DNA from: Bryobacterales bacterium
Lineage (GTDB): Bacteria > Acidobacteriota > Terriglobia > Bryobacterales > Bryobacteraceae
Assembly: GCA_027450225.1 (NCBI GenBank)
Contig: DAIDJK010000100.1
Span: 1 to 37,059, forward strand
Length of the DNA: 37,059 bases
Direction of reading: 5' to 3'
This document shows positions 1-9,047 of this stretch, piece after piece. The notes beneath the pieces are model-generated. The model saw only the letters and a program-made list of their open reading frames with translations, ran no database searches and was not told where the DNA came from. Position numbers and translations under genes: made by a program. Each line of letters opens with the position of its first letter. The stretch's first letter is position 1.

Positions 1-665
1 GAATGAAGGTAAGAGCCTGGCGGCCGCATCCGATGGACGATGTGGAGATGGTTGGGGTGGTTCGCAAGGCCGTGGGGCCGGATTTCAAGATCATGCTGGG
101 CAGGACTGCGGTGCGGCCGGGATGGGTCTGGGACTATCGTACGGCGCTGAAGGTTTGCCGCGGCCTTGAACGCTACAACGCTTACTGGCTGGAAGAGCCG
201 TTCGACGGGCACGACATACAAGGTCCGGCAAGGCTGGCGGCGGAGGTAGACATTCTGATTACCGGCGGTGAACTGGCGAAGAGCACCTATGAGTTCCTCG
301 AGTTCCTGCTGAACAGGACTTATGACATTCTTCAGCCGGATACGAGAATCTGCGGCGGCATCCTGATGGCGAGAAAGATATCGATGCTGGCGGAAGCGTT
401 CGGCGTGCCGTGCATCCAGCATGGGACGGCATCGCTGGCGCTGGCGGGCTACATCCAGGCGGGCTGCGCGATGCCGAACTGCGAATGGCAGGAGATCATC
501 GGCAACGCCAATCTGCCGCAGGAGCAATGGGAGCCCGCGCGAAAGCTGGTGAAGACGCCGGATGTGTTTCGCATCGAGAACGGCTATGTGTACCTGCCTG
601 AGTTGCCGGGATTAGGTCTGGATCTGAATGAGGACGCCATGAGGGAATACCGTGTCCGGGCATAA
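1..665 (+). CDS. Enolase-superfamily (mandelate racemase/muconate lactonizing-like) protein, 5' truncated by window edge
   Basis: ORF from pos 3 is the C-terminal barrel part. It aligns collinearly with the next gene (MKVRAWRPHPMDDV vs MKMRIWRPNPMDDV; YWLEEPF; DILITGGE; DI.QPD; HG). The ATG at pos 3 is probably internal. Confidence 0.85.
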   Translation, partial: MKVRAWRPHPMDDVEMVGVVRKAVGPDFKIMLGRTAVRPGWVWDYRTALKVCRGLERYNAYWLEEPFDGHDIQGPARLAAEVDILITGGELAKSTYEFLEFLLNRTYDILQPDTRICGGILMARKISMLAEAFGVPCIQHGTASLALAGYIQAGCAMPNCEWQEIIGNANLPQEQWEPARKLVKTPDVFRIENGYVYLPELPGLGLDLNEDAMREYRVRA

Positions 666-666
666 G

Positions 667-1875
667 ATGCGGCGGCGCGAGTGGATAGGCGCAGCGCCGG
701 CAATGGCCGCGGCACTGGCGATGGCCGCGGTTCGAAGGCTGTCCGCGGCGGTGAAGCCGGTGAAGATTTCGGGCGTGGATCTGTTCACGATCGAGATCCC
801 GGTTTCCGATGCGGAGAAGAAAGCCGGCGTGCAATACCGCTTCGCGGTGGCGAAGGTGACGACGGATGCCGGAATCAGCGGGTATTCGTTCGCGGGGCCG
901 CCCGCATCCGCGCTGAGCGAGATTCGGCCCATGCTGATCGGCGCCGATGTGTTCGATGTGGAAGGCATGCTGCGGCGCGGGCTGAATCGATATGGGGGCG
1001 TGGAGCATGCGGTGTGGGATGCGATTGGCCGTATCGCGAATCAGCCGGTGTACAAGCTGCTGGCGGGACCGCGGGACCGGCTGAAGGCCTATCTGACGTG
1101 CGTGTGGTCCGGTCCGGCGGATCAATCGCATGTGCCCGCGAAGGATCAGGTGGCGATGGCGCTGAAGATTCAGAAGGCGGGCTTCGGCGCGATGAAGATG
1201 CGGATCTGGCGGCCGAATCCGATGGACGATGTCGCCGTTTGCCTGCAGATTCTGGAAGCGACCGGGCCGGATTTCCGGCTGATGGTGGACCGGACGGCGC
1301 AGATGCCGGTCAGCATGGCCAACCAGCAGGTCTGGAACTTCGAGACGGGATTGAAGGTGGCGAGAGCGCTCGAGCAGGCCGGGGTGTACTGGCTGGAAGA
1401 GCCGTTCCATCGCGATGACTATGCGTCGCCCGCGAAACTGGCCGGCATGGTGGACATTCTGATCACGGGCGGCGAAGGTTACAGCTCGCTTGAACCCTAC
1501 AAGCAGTGTCTGATGGAGCGGAGCTACGACATTGTGCAGCCGGACCCGCGGCAGGCCGGCGGAATATTGATGTGCAGGAAGGTAGCGACGCTGGCCGAAT
1601 CCTTCCACGTGCCCGCGATACCGCACGGCTATATCGGGCTGCCTCTGGCGGGATGGTTTCAGGCGGCGCTGGCCATGGGCTCGGAGTATCAGGAAGTGAC
1701 GATGGTGTCGCCGCCGCTGTTGCCCGAAGAGCAATGGGCGCCGGGGATGAAGGTGCTGAAGAGCAGGAACATGTTCACGTTCGAGAACGGCGAGATTCTC
1801 GCGCCGCAACTGCCAGGGCTGGGGCTGGATGTGGACGAAGAAGCCGTGGAGAGATATCGCGTTGGGCGGGCGTGA
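667..1875 (+). CDS. Enolase-superfamily (mandelate racemase/muconate lactonizing-like) protein with putative Tat/Sec signal
   Basis: MRRREWIGAAPAMAAALAMAA N-terminus; K-x-R, DRTA, WLEEP, ITGGE, DIVQPD and PHG barrel motifs. Start at ATG 667 preferred over 652. Confidence 0.85.
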   Translation: MRRREWIGAAPAMAAALAMAAVRRLSAAVKPVKISGVDLFTIEIPVSDAEKKAGVQYRFAVAKVTTDAGISGYSFAGPPASALSEIRPMLIGADVFDVEGMLRRGLNRYGGVEHAVWDAIGRIANQPVYKLLAGPRDRLKAYLTCVWSGPADQSHVPAKDQVAMALKIQKAGFGAMKMRIWRPNPMDDVAVCLQILEATGPDFRLMVDRTAQMPVSMANQQVWNFETGLKVARALEQAGVYWLEEPFHRDDYASPAKLAGMVDILITGGEGYSSLEPYKQCLMERSYDIVQPDPRQAGGILMCRKVATLAESFHVPAIPHGYIGLPLAGWFQAALAMGSEYQEVTMVSPPLLPEEQWAPGMKVLKSRNMFTFENGEILAPQLPGLGLDVDEEAVERYRVGRA

Positions 1876-1899
1876 CGAGATTTGCCAGGAGAGGATGCG

Positions 1900-3612
1900 A
1901 TGAACGGGATGCGATTCACGATCGGGCGCCGGGCGGCGCTGCAGGCCGCGGCGGGCGCGGCGGGACTTGCCGCTTTCGGGCGCGCGGAAGAGCCAAAGAC
2001 GGTTTCAAAGAAACCGGCGTCCGGCATGCCGCCGAATCCCGTGGTGGAAACGGCGGCGGGCAAGGTGCGCGGGTTCAGCAGCGCCGGGGTGGGCGTCTTT
2101 TTGGGCATTCCGTACGGCGCATCGACAACGGGCGCGAATCGATTCATGCCGCCGGTAAAGCCCGAGCCGTGGGCGGGCGTGCGGAACTGTTTGAACTACG
2201 GGCATTCGTGTCCGCAGGCGGGAACGGGCGTGATCGAGAACGATGCGCACGGGCGCAATACGGACGAAGACGCGTTTCTGCTGTATCGCACGGGCGGCTG
2301 GGTGCGCGGCGAAGACTGCCTGCGCGTGAACGTGTGGACGCCCGCGGCGAGCGCTGCCGGACGTGGACGGCCGGTGATGGTGTTCATGCACGGCGGCGGC
2401 TACGTGGGGGGAAGCGGCAACGATCTGCTGTGCTACAACGGCGAAAATCTCGCCCGGCATCATGACGCCGTGGTGGTGACGCACAACCACAGACTGAACC
2501 TGTTCGGTTATCTGAATCTGGCCGATGTGGGCGGCGAGCGCTATGCATCGTCCGCGAATGTGGGGATGCTGGATATCGTCGCGGTGCTCGAGTGGGTGCG
2601 GGACAACATCCGGAACTTCGGCGGAGACCCGGGGAAGGTGATGATCTACGGGCAATCGGGCGGCGGCGGGAAGGTGAGCCACCTGATGGTGATGCCGGAG
2701 GCGAAGGGGCTTTTCCATCGCGCGGTGGTGGAAAGCGGGTCGACGATTCGCTCGGGCGCGGCGGAAGCATCGGCCGAACGGGCGGCCGTGGTGCTGGAGG
2801 AACTCGGAATCTCGAGGGGCGATCTCGACAAACTGCATTCGCTGCCGACCAGCGCGCTGATGCGGGTACAGACGGAAGTGCAGCGCAAAATTGCGCAGGC
2901 CGGGCGATCGTCCGCCGGTGGAGCGATGGCGGCCTGGGGACCGGTGGTGGACGGGAAAGCCATCCCGGCGCATCCGTTCGACCCAGGCGCTCCGGCGGTT
3001 TCGGCGGGCGTACCCATGCTGATCGGGACGTGTCTGAACGAATTCGTGAACGGGACCGACAATCCGGAACGTGAAACGCTTACGAGCGACGAGGCGCTGA
3101 AGCGCGCCACCGCGCAATACGGCGACAAGGCGGCGGAGATCGTGGCGGCGTACAAGCGCGAATACCCGAAAGCATCGCCGTTCGGAATCTGGGCGGCGAT
3201 ATCGGCGTCCGGCATGCGGTTGAACGCGATCACCCAGGCGGAGCGGAAAGCGGCGCAGGGCGGCGCGCCGGCCTACATGTATTTGTACGCCTGGCGGACG
3301 CCGGCGCTGGGCGGCCAGATCGGCACGTTCCATTCGAGCGAGATCACGTTCGCATTCGACAATGCGGCGCTGTGCACGCACTATTCGGCGAACGATCCGG
3401 GCGGCCTGGCGCTCTCGCGGAATATGGGCGAGGCGTGGGCGACGTTCGCGCGAACGGGCAAGCCCGGCCACAGCGGACTGCCGGCGTGGCCCGAGTACAC
3501 GGCCGAAAAACGGGCGACGATGACGTTCAACGCGCCATCGCACGTGAAGGACAACCCCGAAGGCGAAGGGCTTGCTCTGATTCGCGAGGCCGCGATCCGG
3601 CAGCAGGCGTGA
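1900..3612 (+). CDS. Type-B carboxylesterase/lipase family protein, probably exported
   Basis: [45 protein letters not shown] nucleophile elbow; [19 protein letters not shown] signal. AGGAGAGG Shine-Dalgarno before ATG 1900. Confidence 0.9.
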   Translation: MNGMRFTIGRRAALQAAAGAAGLAAFGRAEEPKTVSKKPASGMPPNPVVETAAGKVRGFSSAGVGVFLGIPYGASTTGANRFMPPVKPEPWAGVRNCLNYGHSCPQAGTGVIENDAHGRNTDEDAFLLYRTGGWVRGEDCLRVNVWTPAASAAGRGRPVMVFMHGGGYVGGSGNDLLCYNGENLARHHDAVVVTHNHRLNLFGYLNLADVGGERYASSANVGMLDIVAVLEWVRDNIRNFGGDPGKVMIYGQSGGGGKVSHLMVMPEAKGLFHRAVVESGSTIRSGAAEASAERAAVVLEELGISRGDLDKLHSLPTSALMRVQTEVQRKIAQAGRSSAGGAMAAWGPVVDGKAIPAHPFDPGAPAVSAGVPMLIGTCLNEFVNGTDNPERETLTSDEALKRATAQYGDKAAEIVAAYKREYPKASPFGIWAAISASGMRLNAITQAERKAAQGGAPAYMYLYAWRTPALGGQIGTFHSSEITFAFDNAALCTHYSANDPGGLALSRNMGEAWATFARTGKPGHSGLPAWPEYTAEKRATMTFNAPSHVKDNPEGEGLALIREAAIRQQA

Positions 3613-3615
3613 GTC

Positions 3616-3629
3616 CGGGCGTTTGCCCG
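3616..3629 (+). terminator. Possible weak terminator hairpin after the carboxylesterase
   Basis: CGGGC-GTTT-GCCCG immediately after the stop codon; the tail ATTCTCCTCT is only moderately T-rich. Confidence 0.35.
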
Positions 3630-3944
3630 ATTCTCCTCTGAATACCCGCACAGCCGTTCGCGATCTCCCGCCGAGCGGGCGCATGAACCCTGGCCGAACG
3701 CAGCGCCGGGTGGTGGCGCTCCGCGCGCGTGAAGGCTGGCGCGGAGGCGCGGCAAATACATTGAATCTACTAAATTGATGCGCGAAAATCACTTTCAATT
3801 CCGTGAAATCACGCAGATGGCCTGGTGTGATTGCGGCGCTTGGCGCACAATGCTTTAAACGCTTTCGTTCCGTATTTTTCTGATGATATTTTCCTGAGAA
3901 ATTTCCGAGCTGGGGTTTACATTAATTGTGTAATTTAAATCTCA

Positions 3945-3972
3945 AGCGATAGGGAAGAAAATCCCTGTCGTT
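3945..3972 (+). promoter_or_regulatory. Leader hairpin 5' of the MoeA-like gene
   Basis: AGCGATAGGGA-AGAAAA-TCCCTGTCGTT, 11-bp stem with two G-U wobbles, ending 20 nt before ATG 3993. Confidence 0.5.
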
Positions 3973-3992
3973 TCCAGCGAGGCCAAAAGAAA

Positions 3993-4964
3993 ATGCGTGC
4001 GCAAACGGTTGATATTCAGGCAGGCATGGGTCGCATCCTTTCCTCCCCGATTTTCCGGCCAGGCGGCAAGAAACTACTTGCCAAGGGCCATCTACTCCGC
4101 GAAGAGGACATCCGAATCCTTCAATCCGAAGGGCTGAGCTCCGTCTGGGTAGCGGAACTGGAGGAAGGAGAAATCGCTGAAGACGACGCGGTTTGCGGCG
4201 TCGCGGGTGAAATCGCCTGCGGCTGCTATGAAGCCCAACTCGCTCCCGGCGGACGCGCCAACCTGGTGGCAACGGAAAACTGTTGCGTACTGGTGGATGA
4301 CGATCTTCTTCGTCAGGTGAACTGCACATCGGGTCTGGTGGTAGCGACGTCTCTCAATTTCAGCTTCGCGGTACCCGGCCAGCGAATCGCAACCATCAAG
4401 AGCGCGCCGTTCGCGGTTGGCCGCGACGAATACGACGGTTCTCTGAATATGCTCCGCGAGCGCGGACCGCTGATGCAGGCGCGTCCGGTGCGGCAGGCAT
4501 CCGTAGCGGTGCTGTATTGCGATCCGTTGAACGGAGACCGCGCGCGGACGCTGTTCGAGCCGGTACTGCGCCAGAAGCTGGAGCGGTTCGGGGTGCGGAC
4601 GCACGCGAGCGTAGCGGTCCTGGAAAATGAGGAGCATATTTCGCGGGGATTGCAGCATCTGCTGCGGCTGAAACCGGCGGTGATTCTCGTCGCTTCGACG
4701 ACGGCTCCGGCGGGTCCGGACGACGCGGTGGGCCTTGCGATGGAAAAGATCGGGTGCCAGATCGAGCGCTTTCTGGCGCCGGTGGAACCCGGGAATCTGC
4801 TGTTGATGGGCTATCGGGACGAGACGCCGGTACTTTCGGCGCCGGGATGCTACCGGTCGCTCAAGCTGAACGTGATCGATCTGCTGCTGCCGCCGATGAT
4901 GGCGCGGTATCGGGTGTCGAAGTGGGAAGTCGCGTGCCTTGGGCACGGCGGACTGCTTGCCTGA
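3993..4964 (+). CDS. Molybdopterin-binding / MoeA-like protein
   Basis: GRILSSPIFRPGGKKLLAKGHLLREEDIRILQSEGLSSVWVAELEEGEIAEDDA resembles the N-terminal part of molybdopterin-binding proteins of molybdenum-cofactor pathways; QRIATIKSAPFAV segment. Confidence 0.6.
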   Translation: MRAQTVDIQAGMGRILSSPIFRPGGKKLLAKGHLLREEDIRILQSEGLSSVWVAELEEGEIAEDDAVCGVAGEIACGCYEAQLAPGGRANLVATENCCVLVDDDLLRQVNCTSGLVVATSLNFSFAVPGQRIATIKSAPFAVGRDEYDGSLNMLRERGPLMQARPVRQASVAVLYCDPLNGDRARTLFEPVLRQKLERFGVRTHASVAVLENEEHISRGLQHLLRLKPAVILVASTTAPAGPDDAVGLAMEKIGCQIERFLAPVEPGNLLLMGYRDETPVLSAPGCYRSLKLNVIDLLLPPMMARYRVSKWEVACLGHGGLLA

Positions 4965-5603
4965 TCAGGCGGTTTCGATTCCCCGGCGGCGCAGTTCTTC
5001 GCGAATCTGCGCAGCGGACTGGAACTGAACCGCGTCGATCCCCTGCTGCCGCGCGCCGAGCACGTATTCCTCGATATCGTCCGTGAAAAAGCATTCTTCG
5101 GGGCGGCAACCGGCCGCCTCGATTGCTTTCTGGTAAATGAGCGGCGAGGGTTTCATGGCGCCGACCTCATAGGACAATACGAAATCCCGGAAATGGCGCA
5201 AAATCGGATAGTTTTCGCGAATCATTTCAAAGTGAATGGCATTGGTGTTCGACAACAGTACCAGAGGCCGCTGCTGCGCGAGCGCCGCCATCATCGGTTC
5301 GGGTATGAGGGTTTCGGGCAGGAAGATGGAACTCCAGATGTCGCAGAATTCCTCATAGCTGGCCCGCAGATTCAAGTGTCCGCACAGTTGCGAAAAGAAA
5401 TCGCGAGGCTCGACGCCGCCCGATTCGAAGCGCTGGACCAGGCCGGTGGGACGCAGCCGGGCCGGAATTTCGGCGGCCGGAAAATCGCAGAGTTTCTCGA
5501 GCCGGTTGTAACCGCGCTGAAAGTCGAAGGGCACGATGACGCGCCCGAGATCAAAGATAATGACTTTGGTCATTTTCGCCTGGCCAGGATTTACCTCGAA
5601 CAA
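4965..5603 (-). CDS. HAD-superfamily hydrolase
   Basis: VIIFDLGRVIVPFD, VLLSNTN, GAMKPSPLIYQKAIEAAG, CFFTDDIEEYVLGARQQGIDAVQF. Confidence 0.9.
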   Translation of the reverse strand: MFEVNPGQAKMTKVIIFDLGRVIVPFDFQRGYNRLEKLCDFPAAEIPARLRPTGLVQRFESGGVEPRDFFSQLCGHLNLRASYEEFCDIWSSIFLPETLIPEPMMAALAQQRPLVLLSNTNAIHFEMIRENYPILRHFRDFVLSYEVGAMKPSPLIYQKAIEAAGCRPEECFFTDDIEEYVLGARQQGIDAVQFQSAAQIREELRRRGIETA

Positions 5604-5680
5604 GCTTAGCGGAATGGCGCGGACGGGCCGCTTCAGCGAACCTTCAGCTTGCGATAATATCCTCGCCTAAACCAACGATC

Positions 5681-6682
5681 ATGCGAAATACGCCCAAACT
5701 CTGTTTGCTGGCCGCGACCGCCCTTGCGCTCGCCGCGCCGCCTTCGTACCACGTGATCACGAAAATCAAGATCGGCGGCGCGGGCCGCTGGGATTACGCC
5801 TATGCCGACAGCGCGAACCACCGGCTGTATGTGTCGCACGCCACGCAGACGGAAGTTGTGGACACGGCGTCCGACAAACTGGTGGGAACCATTCCGAATA
5901 CGCCCGGCGTGCACGGAATCGCAGTCGCGAACGACCTCGGAAAGGGGTTCACCAGCAACGGGCAGGCGAACAACGTCACGATCTTCGATTTGAAATCGAT
6001 GAAGCCGACCGGAACCGTGAATACCGGCCAGAATCCGGATGCGATCATCTACGAGCCGGTGACGCACCATGTCTTTACGATGAACGGACGCAGCAGCGAT
6101 TCGACCGCTTTCGATGCGAAGACCGGCGAAGTGGTGACCGCGTCGATTGCGCTTGGCGGCAAGCCGGAGTTCGCGCAGGTGGATGGCAAGGGGCACGTTT
6201 TCGTCAACCTGGAGGACAAAAACGAGATCATTACGATTGACGCGAAGGCGAATACGGTGACGAACCGGTACTCGATTGCGCCGTGCGACAGTCCAAGCGG
6301 CCTCGCGATCGACGGGAAGAAGGCGCGGCTCTATTCGGTGTGCGAGAACAAGCTGATGATCGTGAGCGAGCCGGCGGCGGGCAAGGTGCTGGCGTCGGTC
6401 CCGATCGGCGCGGGCGACGATGGCGTGGCGTTCGACGACGGCTACGCCTTTGCGGCGAACGGGCGCGACGGCACGATCACGATGGTGGGGGAAACGTCGC
6501 CCGGGAAATTCGAGGCGGTGGCGACCATCACGACGCAGACCAGCGCACGCACGATTACCGCCGACCAGAAGGCGCACAAGTTGTACCTGCCGGCCGCGCA
6601 GATCGCGCAGTCCGGAGGGGAAAAGAAGGGCCGGCCGCAGCCGGTTCCCGACAGCTTCGAGATCCTGGTGCTGGGGGGATAA
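5681..6682 (+). CDS. YncE-like beta-propeller protein, exported
   Basis: Signal-like N-terminus; WDYAYADSANHRLYVSHATQTEVVDTASDKLVGTI propeller repeats. Confidence 0.8.
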   Translation: MRNTPKLCLLAATALALAAPPSYHVITKIKIGGAGRWDYAYADSANHRLYVSHATQTEVVDTASDKLVGTIPNTPGVHGIAVANDLGKGFTSNGQANNVTIFDLKSMKPTGTVNTGQNPDAIIYEPVTHHVFTMNGRSSDSTAFDAKTGEVVTASIALGGKPEFAQVDGKGHVFVNLEDKNEIITIDAKANTVTNRYSIAPCDSPSGLAIDGKKARLYSVCENKLMIVSEPAAGKVLASVPIGAGDDGVAFDDGYAFAANGRDGTITMVGETSPGKFEAVATITTQTSARTITADQKAHKLYLPAAQIAQSGGEKKGRPQPVPDSFEILVLGG

Positions 6683-6688
6683 GCGCCG

Positions 6689-7573
6689 CTAATTCGTGAG
6701 ATCCGCGCCGGTCATTTTTTCAAGAATGGATGCCGGCGCGCGGCCGGGATCGGCCAGGCTCGAGCGCGAGACGATCACGGTCTGCTCAAGCGCAAGACGG
6801 CCGCCGAGTACCGCGTGTGGAACGACGTCGGTGAAAACCAGCCAGGTGGAGCCGGGCGGCAAATCGAAACGGTATTTCGGACAATTCTCCTGATAAGTCC
6901 CATTCGCCTTCATCCAGGCGTGCAGATGCAGCATGAATGCGTCGTACGGTGAGCGATCCACCACCGGCAGGCCGGCGGAGCGAAATGCCCGTTTCACGCC
7001 TCGCGCCAGGGAGTGAAACGGAGAGCGGGCGAGACGCACATAGTCCTCAAGACCCGCGTGATGCGCTTCGCGGCCGGCGAACTGCGCAAAAGGATCGCTG
7101 GTGAGCCATTCGCGCGCCTGTTCCGGATTCACGTTGGTAAAGCATCGCAGGATGAGATCGCCGAAAACGGGCCGGGTGGGAAACGCGTCCAGATGAAGCA
7201 GATCGTTGCGCTTGTTCAGCGGAAGCGCGCGGCCGCGCTCTTCAATGGACCGGAAGCTGGAATAATCCACCTTCCAGCCACGCGCGTAATCAGGAAGGAT
7301 GCGGGCCATGAAAGAAAGGGCCAGTTTCGAATATTCGCGCATGGCCTCGCGGACGCGGTCCGCACTGTCCCCGCCGGCGAGCCCGGACACATTGTCGGCA
7401 TTCGTTTTGTATGCGATGTTCTTGTGAATGCTTCGCGCGTCCTGGGTTGCGCCCGTGAGAACGTCGAGCACCGAAGCAGGGACGGAAAACTCACCGGGCG
7501 GAAAAAACAGAATGCCGCCATTCTCCAAAACAGTGCGAAAATCCGCGTCCGGACTGGCGGTAACGAAGTTCAA
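6689..7573 (-). CDS. Kdo hydroxylase (KdoO)-like Fe(II)/2OG oxygenase family protein
   Basis: GGILFFP, RNDLLHLDAFPTRP (HxD), FMLHLHAWMK, WLVFTDVVPHAVL; overall resembles the Kdo hydroxylase family. Confidence 0.7.
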   Translation of the reverse strand: MNFVTASPDADFRTVLENGGILFFPPGEFSVPASVLDVLTGATQDARSIHKNIAYKTNADNVSGLAGGDSADRVREAMREYSKLALSFMARILPDYARGWKVDYSSFRSIEERGRALPLNKRNDLLHLDAFPTRPVFGDLILRCFTNVNPEQAREWLTSDPFAQFAGREAHHAGLEDYVRLARSPFHSLARGVKRAFRSAGLPVVDRSPYDAFMLHLHAWMKANGTYQENCPKYRFDLPPGSTWLVFTDVVPHAVLGGRLALEQTVIVSRSSLADPGRAPASILEKMTGADLTN

Positions 7574-7609
7574 TAGCCCAGTTTATCGCTTGTATTCTAT
7601 AGTGGACAT

Positions 7610-8359
7610 TTGCTTGAAATGCTCGAAGCCTCCGCGTTGAGCGATCCCGGCCAGATACGGCAGACGAACCAGGACACCTATCGGATTGTCCCTGAACTCG
7701 GATTGTATCTGCTTGCCGACGGCATGGGGGGAGCGCGCGGCGGCGAACGGGCGAGCCAGCTTGCGGTGGATTCGGTTGTGGAAATCCTCTCGGGATCGAA
7801 CCATCGCGACGCCGCGGCTCTGCTGGGAGCGGTGGAGGAGGCGAACGAGCGCGTGCTGAGCGAGTCCATGCGGGACCCCCGGCTGGAGGGCATGGGCACG
7901 ACGCTGGTGGCTGCGCTCGAAACCGGCGCGCATGATGTGGCGATCGCGAGCGTGGGAGACAGCCGGGCGTACCTGCTAAGCAACAACAGGCTGCGCGCGA
8001 TTACCGAGGACCAGACGTGGGTGCAGGAAGTGGGGCGGAATCTCGGCCTCGATGAAGAAGCGCTGAAGAACCATCCGATGCGCCACGTACTGACCATGGC
8101 GGTGGGCGTGGGGACCGCGATTCGAATCCGGTATTATGCGGTGGAACTGGAGCAGAACGATCTGATGATGCTCTCGAGCGACGGCCTGCACGGCGTAGTA
8201 CAGACCGAAGTGATCGAGAGAATACTGAACGACGATTCCAGTCTCGCCTCAAAATGCAAGGAACTGATAAATGCTGCTCACGCGGCCGGGAGCCCGGACA
8301 ACATCACGGTGATCCTGATCCGGGCCCGGCAGCAAAACCCGGGAAGACTGCTTCCCTGA
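7610..8359 (+). CDS. PP2C-type Ser/Thr protein phosphatase (Stp1/PrpC-like)
   Basis: SDPGQIRQTNQDTYRI, YLLADGMGGARGGERAS, VGDSRAYLL, LSSDGLHGVV, SPDNITVILI. TTG 7610 or ATG 7619 start. Confidence 0.92.
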   Translation: MLEMLEASALSDPGQIRQTNQDTYRIVPELGLYLLADGMGGARGGERASQLAVDSVVEILSGSNHRDAAALLGAVEEANERVLSESMRDPRLEGMGTTLVAALETGAHDVAIASVGDSRAYLLSNNRLRAITEDQTWVQEVGRNLGLDEEALKNHPMRHVLTMAVGVGTAIRIRYYAVELEQNDLMMLSSDGLHGVVQTEVIERILNDDSSLASKCKELINAAHAAGSPDNITVILIRARQQNPGRLLP

Positions 8360-8363
8360 AGCT

Positions 8364-9047
8364 TCAGGCCGCCAGCGGTTCCTGCCGCAGCCATTCCTTG
8401 AGCGCTTCGCGGTGGAGGAGAATGCCCTTCCGTGAATACCGAAGATAGCCCTGGCGGCGGAACTGGTTCATGTAGTGCGTTACGATCTCGCGCGAAGTAC
8501 CGACGTACTGCGAAAGCAATTCGTGCGTAAACGGAATCATCTGCACCGATCCATCTTCGGTCTGGTGGCCGAGACGTTCCGAGAAGCGGATCAAAGCGCG
8601 GGCGAGGCGGCGCGCGATGTTATCGACCGAGAAACTCTCGATGCGGCTGCCAAAATCCATCGAACGCTGCACGAGAAGCTGCAGGAGGGCGATGGCGAGT
8701 TTGGGGCGGCGGGTGGCAATCTCTTCGATTTCCGCCGTCGTCCAGGTCATGACCTTCGTGTTTTCGAGTGCAACGGCGATTTCAGTGCGCTGGGGCAACC
8801 CGAGAAAAGCGGACTCGCCGAAGAACTCGTCGGGCTGGTAGATATCGACCACAACCTGGCGGCCATCGTCCGCCATCCGGCAGACTTTGACCTTGCCATC
8901 AATCACCAGATAAATGCTGGTGGACGGCTGATCCTGACTGTAAATCGTCTGCCCTTTGCGATATTCAAGAATGGTGGAGCATGGAAGATGCGCTAAGGGA
9001 TCCTCCAAGGCCTTTGGTTGCGGTGCAATTGCCGGACTAGTACCCAC
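8364..9047 (-). CDS. Crp/Fnr-family transcriptional regulator
   Basis: cNMP-binding fold (IYSQDQPSTSIYLVIDGKVKV, FFGESAFLG) plus Crp HTH (THELLSQYVGTSREIVTHYMNQFRRQGYL). GTG start preceded by AGGAGG. Confidence 0.92.
   Translation of the reverse strand: MGTSPAIAPQPKALEDPLAHLPCSTILEYRKGQTIYSQDQPSTSIYLVIDGKVKVCRMADDGRQVVVDIYQPDEFFGESAFLGLPQRTEIAVALENTKVMTWTTAEIEEIATRRPKLAIALLQLLVQRSMDFGSRIESFSVDNIARRLARALIRFSERLGHQTEDGSVQMIPFTHELLSQYVGTSREIVTHYMNQFRRQGYLRYSRKGILLHREALKEWLRQEPLAA

Noticed and set aside
496-1809. 437-aa minus-strand ORF opposite the enolase-superfamily genes
   Set aside because: Spans two clear genes on the other strand, Arg/His-rich, no domain signal.
2005-3798. 597-aa minus-strand ORF opposite the carboxylesterase
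   Set aside because: Arg/His/Pro-rich composition with no recognisable domain; a typical antisense open frame in GC-rich DNA.
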